This document shows, in pieces, positions 8,662-16,637 of a DNA stretch of 64,000 bases (the first letter of the stretch is position 1; every line of letters begins with the position of its first letter). This DNA comes from CAWATZ01 sp963784995. Lineage in GTDB: Bacteria > Planctomycetota > Planctomycetia > Gemmatales > Gemmataceae. The notes under the pieces are model-generated. The model searched no databases and was not told the origin of the DNA. It was given only the letters and a program-made list of their open reading frames with translations. Location of the stretch: NCBI GenBank assembly GCA_963784995.1, contig CAWATZ010000004.1, forward strand, positions 62,001-126,000, in the 5' to 3' direction. A program made the position numbers and the translations under genes.

Positions 8662-9924
8662 GTGTGCCGACGCTGCTGGGAGCGGTTCGGCAGCGGCAAG
8701 ACCAGCGACCCAAACGACGGCCAGGCCGGCAAGGAACCAGCGGCACGGGTTGGGTATGATTTCCGACCCATCACTGCGGCCGAACTCGACAAGCTGGACT
8801 GTCAGCCCGAATGGCTCGTCCCCCGTCTCGTGGTGCAGAAGCAGCCGGTGGTGGTAGGGGCCAGCAAGAAGAGCCTCAAGACCACCATCGGCCTTGACCT
8901 GACTCTTTCGCTTGGGACCGGCACGCCGTTCCTCGCGACGTTCACCGTCCGGCGGCTCTGCCGGGTTGCTTTCGTCTCCGGAGAAAGTGGGGATTTCACC
9001 ATCAAGGAGACGGCCAGGCGGATTTGTGCTGCCAAAGGCGTCAAGCTGGCCGAGGCAAACGTCCTCTTCGACTTTGAGCTGCCCAAACTGGCCCTACCAG
9101 GAGACATGGACAAGCTCAAGGCCGGGCTGGAACGGGAACAGGTCGAGGTACTCATCCTGGACCCGCTCTACCTCTGTCTGCTGACCGGTCAGACCGACTT
9201 GAAGGCGAGCAACCTGTTCGATATGGGACCGTTGCTGCGGGGCATCGCCCAGACCTGCCTGGCTGTCGGCTGCACCCCCATACGAATTCACCACACCCCC
9301 AAGCGGATGCCGGCTGGCGAGCCCATCGAGCTGGACGATCTGGCATTCGCAGGCATCGCGGAATTCGTGCGCTAGTGGTTGCTCATCAATCGCCGCGAGC
9401 CCTACGTCCCCGGGTCAGGCTCACACCGGCTCTGGCTGTCGGCCGGCGGCTCTGTCGGCCACGGTGGCGTATGGGGACTCGACATCGAGGAGGGACACCT
9501 CCGGGAGGACTTCACCGGGAGGAAATGGGAGGTCACGGTACGGGAGGCCGAGGCGGTCAGAACCGAGACGAAAACCACCCGCTCCGAGGGCAAGGCCCAG
9601 CAGAAGCAGAAACAGACGGAGGCCGATGCCGCCGCTCTGTTGCAGGCCCTGGACGCTCTCCAGCCGACGGGCAAAGCCGAGACGGTCAACGCGGTCCTGA
9701 AAAAGGCTGGCCTGACCCGGAACCGTACCGCCGATGCCATCGCCTACCTGAAGGAGCAGGGCAGCATCAGGGAGGGCAAGGTCCCGGTCCGAACCGGCAG
9801 CGGCCACAAATCGAATCGCAAGGCGAAGGCTATCCGCCGCCCGTGTGTCGCGTGTTGTGTCGCGCCGACACACGCTCACGACACGACACACGGACCGTGT
9901 GGTGTCGTGTCTGAATCCCTATAG
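8662..9924 (+). pseudogene. RecA/RepA-like AAA ATPase (replicative helicase type) with internal stop
   Basis: ATPase of the AAA_25/RepA-like group that often follows or is fused to primases in mobile elements. The phosphate-binding loop is VVVGASKKSLKTTIGLDLTL, the Walker B-like segment is VEVLILDPLYLCLLTGQTD, and HHTPKR follows. The frame stops at TAG 9373-9375 in AEFVR*WLLINRREPY, where Gln would fit, then stays open to 9924 with a hydrophilic C-terminal part (KAQQKQKQTEADAAALLQAL) and a winged-helix-like region (VLKKAGLTRNRTADAIAYLK). It is thus one original gene cut by a C-to-T nonsense change. It may have been joined to the upstream primase as a primase-helicase. Confidence 0.7.
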
Positions 9925-9960
9925 GGATTCAGACACGACACACGGTCAACGCAGTGTGTC
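9842..9960. other. Origin-like region with clustered TGTCG/CGACA motifs
   Basis: At least seven copies of the pentamer TGTCG (either strand) occur within about 100 bp, mostly as GTGTCG or CGACAC. They overlap the 3' end of the ATPase gene and include a 40-bp perfect palindrome. A cluster of short repeats between the ATPase and helicase genes is a reasonable candidate for a replication origin or an initiator-binding site, but this is inferred from position and repeats only. Confidence 0.45.
9902..9941. repeat. 40-bp perfect palindrome without loop
   Basis: GTGTCGTGTCTGAATCCCTA followed directly by its exact reverse complement. With a small bulge the symmetry extends outward to about 9894-9950. 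It overlaps the last codons of the ATPase frame and its stop codon, so it could act as a terminator or as a cruciform in an origin. Confidence 0.9.
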
Positions 9961-10022
9961 CAGGTTACCCCAGAGGAAACTACAACCCAGACCCCCCCCC
10001 CGGAAGGAAAGCGAGAGCCCAA

Positions 10023-11527
10023 GTGTCCTACCCATGCCACCCTCTCCCCCTCTGGCCGCACCAGACCGAGGCCCTTGCCGCCATCACCCGGGCCCGCACC
10101 GCTGGCCAGCAAGCCGGACTGCTGGTCATGCCCACGGGGTCCGGGAAGACTGTCACGTTTCTAACGCATGCACGGGATAGCACGGACGCAACGCTTGTGC
10201 TGGTTCACCGGGACGAACTGATTCAGCAGACGGTAGGGACGGCAGCGAAGATATGGCCCACGGCGACCGTAGGGGTGATTCAGGCGGAACGCGACGAATG
10301 GCGGGAGGGTCAGACAGCTGGTAGTGGCGAGCGTCCAGATCCCTACACGCCAGACGGCTGGAGGCGATGCCACGCGACCGGTTCGGCCTGGTCATTGTGG
10401 ACGAGGCCCACCACACCCCGGCCCTGATGTACCAGCGCGTCCTCGACCATTTCAACGTGCGGCGGTTCCTCCTGGGCGCCACCGCGACCCCGACCCGGCT
10501 GGACGGCCAGGGGCTGGCCGACTGGTACGGGCCCGAGGCCCTGTACACTCTGAGCATCCGCGATGCCGTGGACGCCGGGGTGCTTGTCCCCCCACGCCAG
10601 TACAAAATCGAGACCGGCACCAACCTGGACGCCGTGGGAGTCCGGGGCGGGGACTTCGCCGAGGGCGAGCTGGCCCGCATAGTCAACAACCCGATTCGGA
10701 ATCAGGCCCTTGCCGACGCTTACCACCTGCACGCCGGCGACCGCCGGCCATCCTCTTCGCCGTGGACCTGGACCACGTCGAAGCCCTGGCAGATGGTGTT
10801 CCGAGCGGCCGGCATCGCCACCGCGACCGTCACCGGCCAGGACGAAATCGAGGTCCGCCGGCAGACGCTGGTGGACTTCGCGGCCGGCCGGTACGCCGTG
10901 CTGGTCAATTGCCAGATCACGACAGAAGGGTTTGACGACAAGGGAGTAGAGCTGCATCCTGATGGGCAGGCCGACGAAATCGCAAGCCCTGTACATCCAA
11001 TGCGTAGGCCGTGGCTTGCGGCGAGCCGCCGGCAAGAGCGATTGCCTGATCCTGGACTGTCCGACAACTGCAAGAGGCACAAGCTGGCCACCGCGACCAG
11101 CCTCCTCTCCGAGGAGCGTGAGCCCGGCGGAGTCCCCGACGAGCCGGCCGACGACGGCCAGCCCAAGACCGGAGCCCCTCGCTACAGCAACGCCCCGGTG
11201 GAGTGGCGGCTGGCCGAGGTCTGCCCGTGGCCGACGCTGCCGAGCCTGAACGACTACCGGCCGAGGTACGACTGGCAATACGACGCCAGTACGCCGGCAC
11301 AGCTGCGGTTCCTCCGGATGCTGGGCCTGGACGTGACACGGGAATTGACCAAGGGCGAGGCCTGTTTCCTCATCGAGAAGGCCAAGAAGCTGGAGGCGGA
11401 CCACCCCACACCCGCGACCGAGGCCCAGCGGTATTGCTTGGCGCGGGCGGGACGCTGGCAAGCCGGCTTGAGCAAGCGCGAGGCGAGCTCCCTGATCGCG
11501 GAGCTGAAACAGCAGCAGGGCTGGTGA
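10023..11527 (+). pseudogene. DEAD/DEAH-box superfamily 2 helicase, several frameshifts
   Basis: DNA helicase of the type III Res/UvrB-like superfamily 2 group. A possible start is GTG 10023. Motifs in order: LWPHQTEALAAITRARTAGQ (Q-motif region), LLVMPTGSGKTVTFLTHARD (I), LVLVHRDELIQQT (Ia), FGLVIVDEAHHTP (II), FLLGATATPTRLDGQGLADW (III) and, in a neighbouring frame, ALYIQCVGRGLRRAAGKSDC (VI). The C-terminus, ending AELKQQQGW, is intact. Frameshifts fall near 10310, 10745-10790 (a compensating pair) and 10945-11065 (another pair). All motifs survive, so the gene could be intact if these indels are sequence errors. It lies downstream of the origin-like region and probably acts in element replication. 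Confidence 0.72.
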
Positions 11528-11741
11528 GACGACCCGACCCCGCCGCCAGTGCCGGCCAGCAGCGGGGTTGTGATGGTGTGTGGCCTCAAGACCAGCATCG
11601 CTGTTGAACCCGCAGGCCGGCTGGTTCCGCTTCCGCCCTGCTTGACAACTCCCACCAACTCACCGATTCTCTACTTGTCCTTTTTCCCAAGGCATTGCGC
11701 TGCCCCGAATTGTGTCCGTTTGTGTCCCTCTGGAGGGTGCC

Positions 11742-11938
11742 GTGGAACCCGGCTACCTCACTTCGACCCAACTGGCCCGCCTGACCGGTGTACCTGCCCG
11801 GACCATTCGGTTTTGGCTGCAAAGACGGCAAATCCCGGCCATCAGACGGGGCCGGCGCGGCTGTTGCCGGAGCCGGAGGCACGCCGGGCGGTTCGGCGGC
11901 TGGTCCGGGCCCGGAAGATTCTGGCCGCTGGGAGGTAA
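11742..11938 (+). CDS. Small MerR/excisionase-like HTH protein, one frameshift
   Basis: GTG 11742 with GGAGGG just upstream gives MEPGYLTSTQLARLTGVPAR and TIRFWLQRRQIPAIRRG, a MerR-type helix-turn-helix that in excisionases and regulators reads DNA through helix 2. A frameshift near 11855 is needed to continue as RLLPEPEARRAVRRLVRARK to the stop at 11936-11938. The total is about 65 residues, a normal size for such proteins. The stop lies one base before the sigma factor start codon, so the two are probably co-transcribed. Confidence 0.6.
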
Positions 11939-11939
11939 C

Positions 11940-12499
11940 GTGGCCCACTGCGTCGAAAAGCCCTTGCGACTTGCCCGGGTCGTGGCCCGCCTAACCAAGC
12001 ACGTCCGGGAACTGGATTTCGAGGACCGCGTCCAGGAGGCCTGGTTTGGCTTGCACGCGGCCGAACGGCTCTTTGACCCCAACAAGGGCCTTTCCTTCTT
12101 GCACTTCGCCATCCAAAAGGGGAGATACGCCATCTTGGACGCCGCTGAGAGGGCCAGGCGAGGACCGAAGCAGATCGCCACCGACCCCTACGAGCTGGCA
12201 GGGGCCGGACTCACAGAGGAGGGGCGGCACACCGGTCACGAGCTGGCGGAGCACGAGGGGCTTGTCCAGGAGCCCGACCTGGTCGGCGACCTGAGCGACC
12301 GCGACCAGGTCGCGAGATTGCTGGAGGTTTTGCCCCCGAAACTCCGCACAGTGATTACGCAGCGCTACGGTCTCGGGGGCAAGCCCCCAAGACCTGCCAA
12401 GAGATCGCGGAGCCCCAGGGGTTGACCAGGCAGGCCGTGAACCTTCGCGAGCAGCAAGCCCTGGAAAAGCTGCGAGAGGCAGCGGGGGTGAGCAGATGA
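11940..12499 (+). CDS. Element-encoded sigma-70-family RNA polymerase sigma factor, one frameshift
   Basis: Alternative sigma factor that could direct host RNA polymerase to element promoters. The start is GTG 11940 with GGGAGG immediately before it. Region 2 is recognisable in DFEDRVQEAWFGLHAAERLF and KGRYAILDAAERARRG. Region 4 follows: LLEVLPPKLRTVITQRYGLGG, then, after a shift of frame at a run of five C (about 12386-12391), TCQEIAEPQGLTRQAVNLRE and QQALEKLREAAGVSR to TGA 12497-12499. The region 4.2 HTH is complete only if the frame changes, either by a sequence error or by slippage at the C run. The stop overlaps the ATG at 12496 (ATGA). Confidence 0.72.
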
Positions 12500-12715
12500 G
12501 CGGCGCGGTACTACATCACGCCGAGCGAGAGACAGCGGGTCTTCGCCTACCTCCTCTCCTTGGAGGACAAGGGTTGGGAGCCAGCGAAGGCCCGCCGCTG
12601 CGTTGCCACCAGGTTTGACCTGACACTACAGCAGGTTGCCGAGATCGTCCAGGAGGGTTGCCGGTCGGGCTGGGTGGAGGAAGCCGACGCGGAGAACCAC
12701 CGTAACACACCTTGA
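12496..12715 (+). CDS. Small helical protein, possibly HTH, frame unclear at its start
   Basis: The ATG at 12496 overlaps the sigma stop codon, but the credible protein is one base out of frame from about 12509: YYITPSERQRVFAYLLSLED, ARRCVATRFDLTLQQVAEIV, QEGCRSGWVEEADAENHRNT, stop 12713-12715 (about 70 residues). The middle part resembles an HTH in which TLQQVAEIVQEG would be the recognition half. No family is recognised. The shift at the start is either an indel or a sign that the true start differs. Confidence 0.5.
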
Positions 12716-12729
12716 CGGAGGGTAACGAC

Positions 12730-12900
12730 ATGGCCGGAGATTTCGATTGGGGAGCCTTTGCCGGTTCCAAGGGCAAGAAGGGCAAGGGCGGGAAAGCCAA
12801 GTTTGACACGTCCTTCGACTTTGGGGGCAATGCCAAGGGTAAGGGCAAGTCCAAGGGAAGCGGCGGCAAGAAGAAGGGCAAAGGGGCTGGCGGTTCGTGA
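12730..12900 (+). CDS. 56-residue Lys/Gly-rich basic protein
   Basis: ATG 12730 with GGAGGG eight bases upstream. After MAGDFDWGAFAG come repeated KGKKGKGGKAK, GNAKGKGKSKGSGGKKKGKG units: about a third Lys and a third Gly, no hydrophobic core. It is a disordered, strongly basic peptide that probably binds nucleic acid; no family is known to me. It lies between the sigma/HTH genes and the PLD-like gene on the same strand. Confidence 0.65.
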   Translation: MAGDFDWGAFAGSKGKKGKGGKAKFDTSFDFGGNAKGKGKSKGSGGKKKGKGAGGS

Positions 12901-12908
12901 GGTAAGGC

Positions 12909-13541
12909 GTGGTGTTCGAGAAGCTGCAACCACCGAAGTTCACCACCAGCTTCCCCTTGCCAGGGACGCGGGCCAGCAAGCCCGGCAACGTCCGGGCCAA
13001 GGAGTTCCGGGCCAACCTCCGCCGCCAGGCACAGCTGCGAGCCGCCGCCGAGGTCGTGCCGCACTTGCCGGGCCCCGGGGAGTCGCTGCACACACTGCTG
13101 ACCGGCGGCTTCGATTTCGCCCTGGTCCTGACCGCCGTGATTCAGAGCCGGCCGGCCCATTGCGACTCGCTCCGCCTGACCACGCTGGCCTTCAGCCGGA
13201 GGAACACCGAGGAGCTGTGCAAACTGCTGGACGCTGGCCTGGTCGGGAACCTGACGCTCTTGTGCCCACTACATGGCGAAAGCCAACGTCTCGATTTATG
13301 AGGGAGCGGTGGCGGAACTGGTGGAGAGGCGAAAGCAGACCCTGGCCCATGCCCGCACCCATGCCAAGGTGGCTACCTTGCCTTCGCCGACGGTTTGCGA
13401 CTGGTGTTCGAGGGTTCCATGAACGCCAGGACTAACGGAAATGCCGAGCAGATGACTGTTATCAACGATGCCGGATTGCACGATTGGCACGCCGCTTGGA
13501 TTGACGAGAGGGTTTCCAATGCCCAAAAGCACCAAAGCTGA
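12909..13541 (+). CDS. PLD-superfamily-like protein, frameshifted
   Basis: GTG 12909 (VFEKLQPPKFTTSFPLPGTR). The first frame holds HTLLTGGFDFALVLTAVIQS and RRNTEELCKLLDAGLVGNLT. After a shift near 13270 it continues HYMAKANVSIYEGAVAELVE, RTHAKVA, and after another near 13375 ADGLRLVFEGSMNARTNGNA, EQMTVINDAGLHDWHAAWID, ending at 13541. The HxK (HAK) plus GSxNxRxNGNxEQ pattern is that of a single-motif phospholipase-D-like domain found in phage-associated proteins. Whether it cleaves DNA or lipid is unknown. Its end overlaps the next gene by 23 bases. Confidence 0.6.
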
Positions 13542-13997
13542 GTGCTGGAAACGGGTTACCGAGGTGTACAAGCTCCGCCTTGGAGGTGCTGAGTTTGTCG
13601 ATATTCGCGATTACGCGAACGCCCCGGAGCAGAATTGGAACGTGAGCGATTCCCAGATCAGGCGTTACATGAAGGCTGCCGACGAACGGTGCAAGCGTTA
13701 CTTCGACGCACGGGCCGACCATCTCCTTGCCCGGCACTTGCTGCAACGCCGGCAGTCTGTACGCTCACGCGGTTAGTGCCGGAGACTGGCGGACGGGGCT
13801 GGCCATCCTCCGGGACGAGGCGGAGCTTGAGAGGCTGTACGTCGGCGACCAGGTGCCAGGCCCCCCCGAAGAAGATGAAGTGCCCTTGACCCCTGAAGAG
13901 GTCAAGGCCGCGATCCGAAAACCTCTACGCCTTGTGTTCCGGGGCGGAGGTGGACCAGTTCTTGCCACCTCGAACTAGCGTGGCTTTCCGCCCCTGA
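13519..13997 (+). CDS. Terminase-small-subunit-like protein, two frameshifts
   Basis: ATG 13519 begins MPKSTKAECWKRVTEVYKLR, LGGAEFVDIRDYA, NWNVSDSQIRRYMKAADERC, an N-terminal HTH as in phage TerS-like proteins, then RADHLLARHLLQRR. After a shift near 13745 it reads LYAHAVSAGDWRTGLAILRD, EAELERLYVGDQVPG. After another near 13915 it reads ENLYALCSGAEVDQFLPP, ending at 13997. In phages such proteins select DNA for packaging. No large terminase is nearby, so a regulator or a satellite packaging-redirection factor is also possible. Confidence 0.55.
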
Positions 13998-14087
13998 GCC
14001 CGTCCCCAGCACGCCGGCCCCGGCCACCCGGCCGATAGCGCCCTTGCCGTTGGACGGACCACCCATCTCACCTTTCCCGAGAAACCA

Positions 14088-14555
14088 ATGACGCCAACAA
14101 CCGACACCGTGAAAACCCTCCTCGACCAGACGGAGAGCTTGCACCTGCTCCTGATGAGCGCGGAGCCGCCCTCAGAGGCGGTTGCCCTTTTGGCCGCAGC
14201 AGAAACGCTGGGCCCCCGCCTGGAGAAGCTGGGCACCACCCTGTACACCCTCCGAGAGCCGATCAACTCCGCCGCCCACGGCCTGGCCCGCCAGCTGCAA
14301 CAGCGGACGGTCGCGGCCCTCAAAAAGGGGGACAACGATCCTGCAAACCCGGCCTTTCTCCGCCCGGCCGCCGCCTTCGACATCAAAGCGAACCGGTGCA
14401 ACGTGACCCTTGTCGAGCCGGCCAAACTCCCACCCGGCCACCCAGCCAAGACCCTGGTCCCCACGGAGGACCTGTACCGCTGTGGCAATCGCCTCTGCCT
14501 GGTCCTGGGTCGTGACACCGACCCTTTTATCGGTGCCAGGCCGTGCGGGATCTAA
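14088..14555 (+). CDS. Hypothetical element protein, probably continued by the next frame
   Basis: MTPTTDTVKTLLDQTESLHL, then a helical N-terminal half and ending LYRCGNRLCLVLGRDTDPFI. The Shine-Dalgarno match is weak. The next reading frame starts before this one ends and continues naturally from the last residues, so 14088-14764 may be one gene with a single indel near 14535. No function is recognised. Confidence 0.5.
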   Translation: MTPTTDTVKTLLDQTESLHLLLMSAEPPSEAVALLAAAETLGPRLEKLGTTLYTLREPINSAAHGLARQLQQRTVAALKKGDNDPANPAFLRPAAAFDIKANRCNVTLVEPAKLPPGHPAKTLVPTEDLYRCGNRLCLVLGRDTDPFIGARPCGI

Positions 14556-14764
14556 CCGTTGCGAAATGGCGTGCGGACCAGGTCCGCGAAGAGGAAGAAA
14601 AGCGAGCCAAGGAGGTTGCCGACCTCAAACGCCTGGAGGAGCGGCACGCCGCCTGGGACCGGGCTCAGGTTCCGCCGGGGACCCGCGCCGAGATCGCAGA
14701 GTTGCAGCAGCGGGTCAAAGAGCTGGAAACCAAACTGTCGGCCGAGAAAGGAGGCGAGCAATGA
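14543..14764 (+). CDS. Coiled-coil hypothetical protein (or C-terminal half of the preceding one)
   Basis: From GTG 14543: MRDLTVAKWRADQVREEEEK, then a charged heptad-like helix ending ELQQRVKELETKLSAEKGGE. Probably a coiled coil. There is no separate ribosome-binding site, which supports its being the continuation of the upstream frame. The stop overlaps the next start as ATGA. Confidence 0.5.
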   Translation: MRDLTVAKWRADQVREEEEKRAKEVADLKRLEERHAAWDRAQVPPGTRAEIAELQQRVKELETKLSAEKGGEQ

Positions 14765-14952
14765 CCACCAGCAAGAAGAAACGCAAGACCGCCCAAAGCC
14801 GAAGCTCCAAGCCGCCGCCGCCAGCCCCGAGGCCCTGCTGGCGGCCTGGTGTTCGCCGGGGAAATGGCGCAATTTACCACCACCTGGAGACGCTGGGCAA
14901 GGCCGTCCTGGAAGTGCTGGACCGGCTGGACCGCCTGGAGTCGCAGCAGTGA
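14761..14952 (+). CDS. Small basic hypothetical protein
   Basis: 63 residues from ATG 14761, which overlaps the previous stop (ATGA, translational coupling), with GGAGG upstream. The N-terminus is Lys/Ser/Pro-rich (MTTSKKKRKTAQSRSSKPPP) and the C-terminus is a short amphipathic helix, HHLETLGKAVLEVLDRLDRL. The following gene starts at an overlapping GTG. No family recognised. Confidence 0.5.
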   Translation: MTTSKKKRKTAQSRSSKPPPPAPRPCWRPGVRRGNGAIYHHLETLGKAVLEVLDRLDRLESQQ

Positions 14953-15427
14953 CCTTCCTTTCGCCAGCAGCGATTCACGAGGCAGGCCACGCCGTTGCAG
15001 CTCAGGAGATGGGCCTGGAGGTGCTGTCTGCTACCCTCCGCCCCAGCAGCGGCCTCGCCGGCGAGGTCACGTTCGGGGACTGGCTGCCGGACAAACGCCG
15101 CGACCGGGAAATGCTCGAGCGCGGCCGGGTGGAGCAGCAGATTCTGGCCTACCAAGCCGGCTGGCTGGCCGAGGCAAGGCGCTGGGCCACAAGCGGGACA
15201 GCCAGTCCGGCCGGCTGGACCGTGAGCTCGCCTGGGAGTGCGCCCGGCCCCTGTGCGGCGACGGCGGCGAGTGCCACCGGTTGCTCGACTGGCTGGAGCA
15301 TCGGGCCAAGAACTGGCTCGCCGACCCGGCCGTGTGGGGCAAGATCGGGGCCGTGGCCACGGACCTGCAACGCCGTGGGACGCTTTCCGGCAAGGACGTG
15401 GAGGTGATTTGCACCAAGGGCAAGTAA
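14949..15427 (+). CDS. HEAGH metalloprotease-like protein, one frameshift
   Basis: GTG 14949 overlaps the previous stop. The N-terminal PAAIHEAGHAVAAQEMGLEV has the HExxH zinc motif as found in M41/M50-like peptidase domains, close to the N-terminus. After a shift near 15170 the protein continues ALGHKRDSQSGRLDRELAWE, CHRLLDWLEHRAKNWLADPA, and ends KDVEVICTKGK at 15427 (about 158 residues). There is no membrane segment, unlike true M50 proteases. A second HEAGH protein lies at 19981-20705. The substrate is unknown. Confidence 0.6.
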
Positions 15428-15441
15428 CAACCGAGGCAACC

Positions 15442-16176
15442 ATGAGGCGATTGTGGCAATCAATCCTGAAATCGCCTAGCAAAGGGCCTCGGGTTACGCT
15501 CTTCGCCGGAGGAGTAACACGGGCCGCGGAGCCGGGTGGCAAGGACGCCGCCGGCCCCGCGGATTCCAGGGCCCAGCACCTTGCCGAGGGCGGCACGGCC
15601 GGCCGCGACCAGGCCCAGCCGCCCGCCGCCGCGGACCCGGCCGACCTGGTCAAGCAAGCCGTCGAGCGGGCTGGTGGGACAGGAGCTGCACCGCGGCGAG
15701 CGGTGCGGGAGCAGCTGGCAGCGCTGGGAATCACGCAGCCGGCCGCACAGCACCAGGCCATGCAAGCAGCTGTCGCCGCCGGTGTCGTGACCGAGTCGGC
15801 CGGCTCACTCCGTCTGGCCGGACCTGCCCAGACCGAGCCGGCCAGCAGCACCTCGACCACGCCGCCCTCGACCAGCAGCACGACCACGCAGGGGGAGCCG
15901 TCCTCACTGGCCAGGTTGGTAGCGGATGCGGTGCGGCAGCACGGGGGCGACTTCAACCTCGCCAACATGGCCAGGGTGCGGGAGTACCTGCACAAGGCCG
16001 GTGTCCAGACCCGGAGCCACCAGGACGTGGCGATCCGCGAGGCCAGGCGAGCCGGTCTGGTCACCGGCAGTGCCCTTGAGGGACGCCACGGGGTCACGCC
16101 GGAGGAGCTGGGAGCCGCGCCCATGAGCCAGGACCGCCGGGGACCGAGGGAAGCCGTCTCGGTTTCCTCTCGCTGA
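15442..16176 (+). CDS. Protein with two winged-helix-like repeats, unknown function
   Basis: ATG 15442, 244 residues. After a low-complexity Gly/Ala-rich N-terminus there are two similar helical segments of about 50 residues: one from ADLVKQAVERAGGTGAAPRR to MQAAVAAGVVTESAG, the other from SLARLVADAVRQHGGDFNLA to AIREARRAGLVTGSA. They are joined by a Ser/Thr/Pro linker (SSTSTTPPSTSSTTT). Each ends in the pattern A..AGxVT, as in small winged helices. An internal duplication is likely; DNA binding is a guess. Confidence 0.55.
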   Translation: MRRLWQSILKSPSKGPRVTLFAGGVTRAAEPGGKDAAGPADSRAQHLAEGGTAGRDQAQPPAAADPADLVKQAVERAGGTGAAPRRAVREQLAALGITQPAAQHQAMQAAVAAGVVTESAGSLRLAGPAQTEPASSTSTTPPSTSSTTTQGEPSSLARLVADAVRQHGGDFNLANMARVREYLHKAGVQTRSHQDVAIREARRAGLVTGSALEGRHGVTPEELGAAPMSQDRRGPREAVSVSSR

Positions 16177-16235
16177 GGGCACCGCAGCACCTTGCCGCCG
16201 GCGGGGAGGCCGGGCAGGACGGGCAGATCCCAGGC

Positions 16236-16637
16236 ATGCTCGCTTACCAGCAGCAACCGGGGATGAGCGACCGCGACGACGTGATGTTGCTCAAGCTCAA
16301 GCAGGGTTTCCAGGGAGCAGCTACCCGTTACATCCGCGGCCGCATGGGCTTGCTCCAGCAGGAAGGCCCGCCCGCTTACGAGGAGGGCCAGAAGCAAACC
16401 CTGGAAGGCATCTTCTGGGAGAGGTATCTCGCCAAGCACCTCAAGAACTTCAACCCCGGCGAGGGGCTGGACTTCCCCAACCTCTCCCGGGAGGACCGCA
16501 CCGAACTGGCCCGCATCACCGGCGTCAGCGAGCCGGAGATTGCCCGGCTATCAGGGCTGGAGGCCAAGCGCACGGCGAACGCCCGCAATGCCCGGGCCAC
16601 CCTCAAGAAGGCAGGTCCACCTGGCCACGGGCGGTGA
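16236..16637 (+). CDS. Hypothetical protein just upstream of the tape-measure-like gene
   Basis: 133 residues from ATG 16236 (alternative ATG 16263). Mostly helical and charged: MLLKLKQGFQGAATRYIRGR, LEGIFWERYLAKHLKNFNPG, REDRTELARITGVSEPEIAR. Its end overlaps the next frame, and the sequence continues sensibly into it (ATLKKAG / VHLATGGEVPD). It may therefore be the N-terminal part of the tape-measure-like protein separated by an indel near 16610. Confidence 0.45.
   Translation: MLAYQQQPGMSDRDDVMLLKLKQGFQGAATRYIRGRMGLLQQEGPPAYEEGQKQTLEGIFWERYLAKHLKNFNPGEGLDFPNLSREDRTELARITGVSEPEIARLSGLEAKRTANARNARATLKKAGPPGHGR

Noticed and set aside
14874..16439. 521-codon open frame on the minus strand
   Set aside because: Antisense to three plus-strand genes with better starts and recognisable motifs (HEAGH, winged-helix-like repeats).
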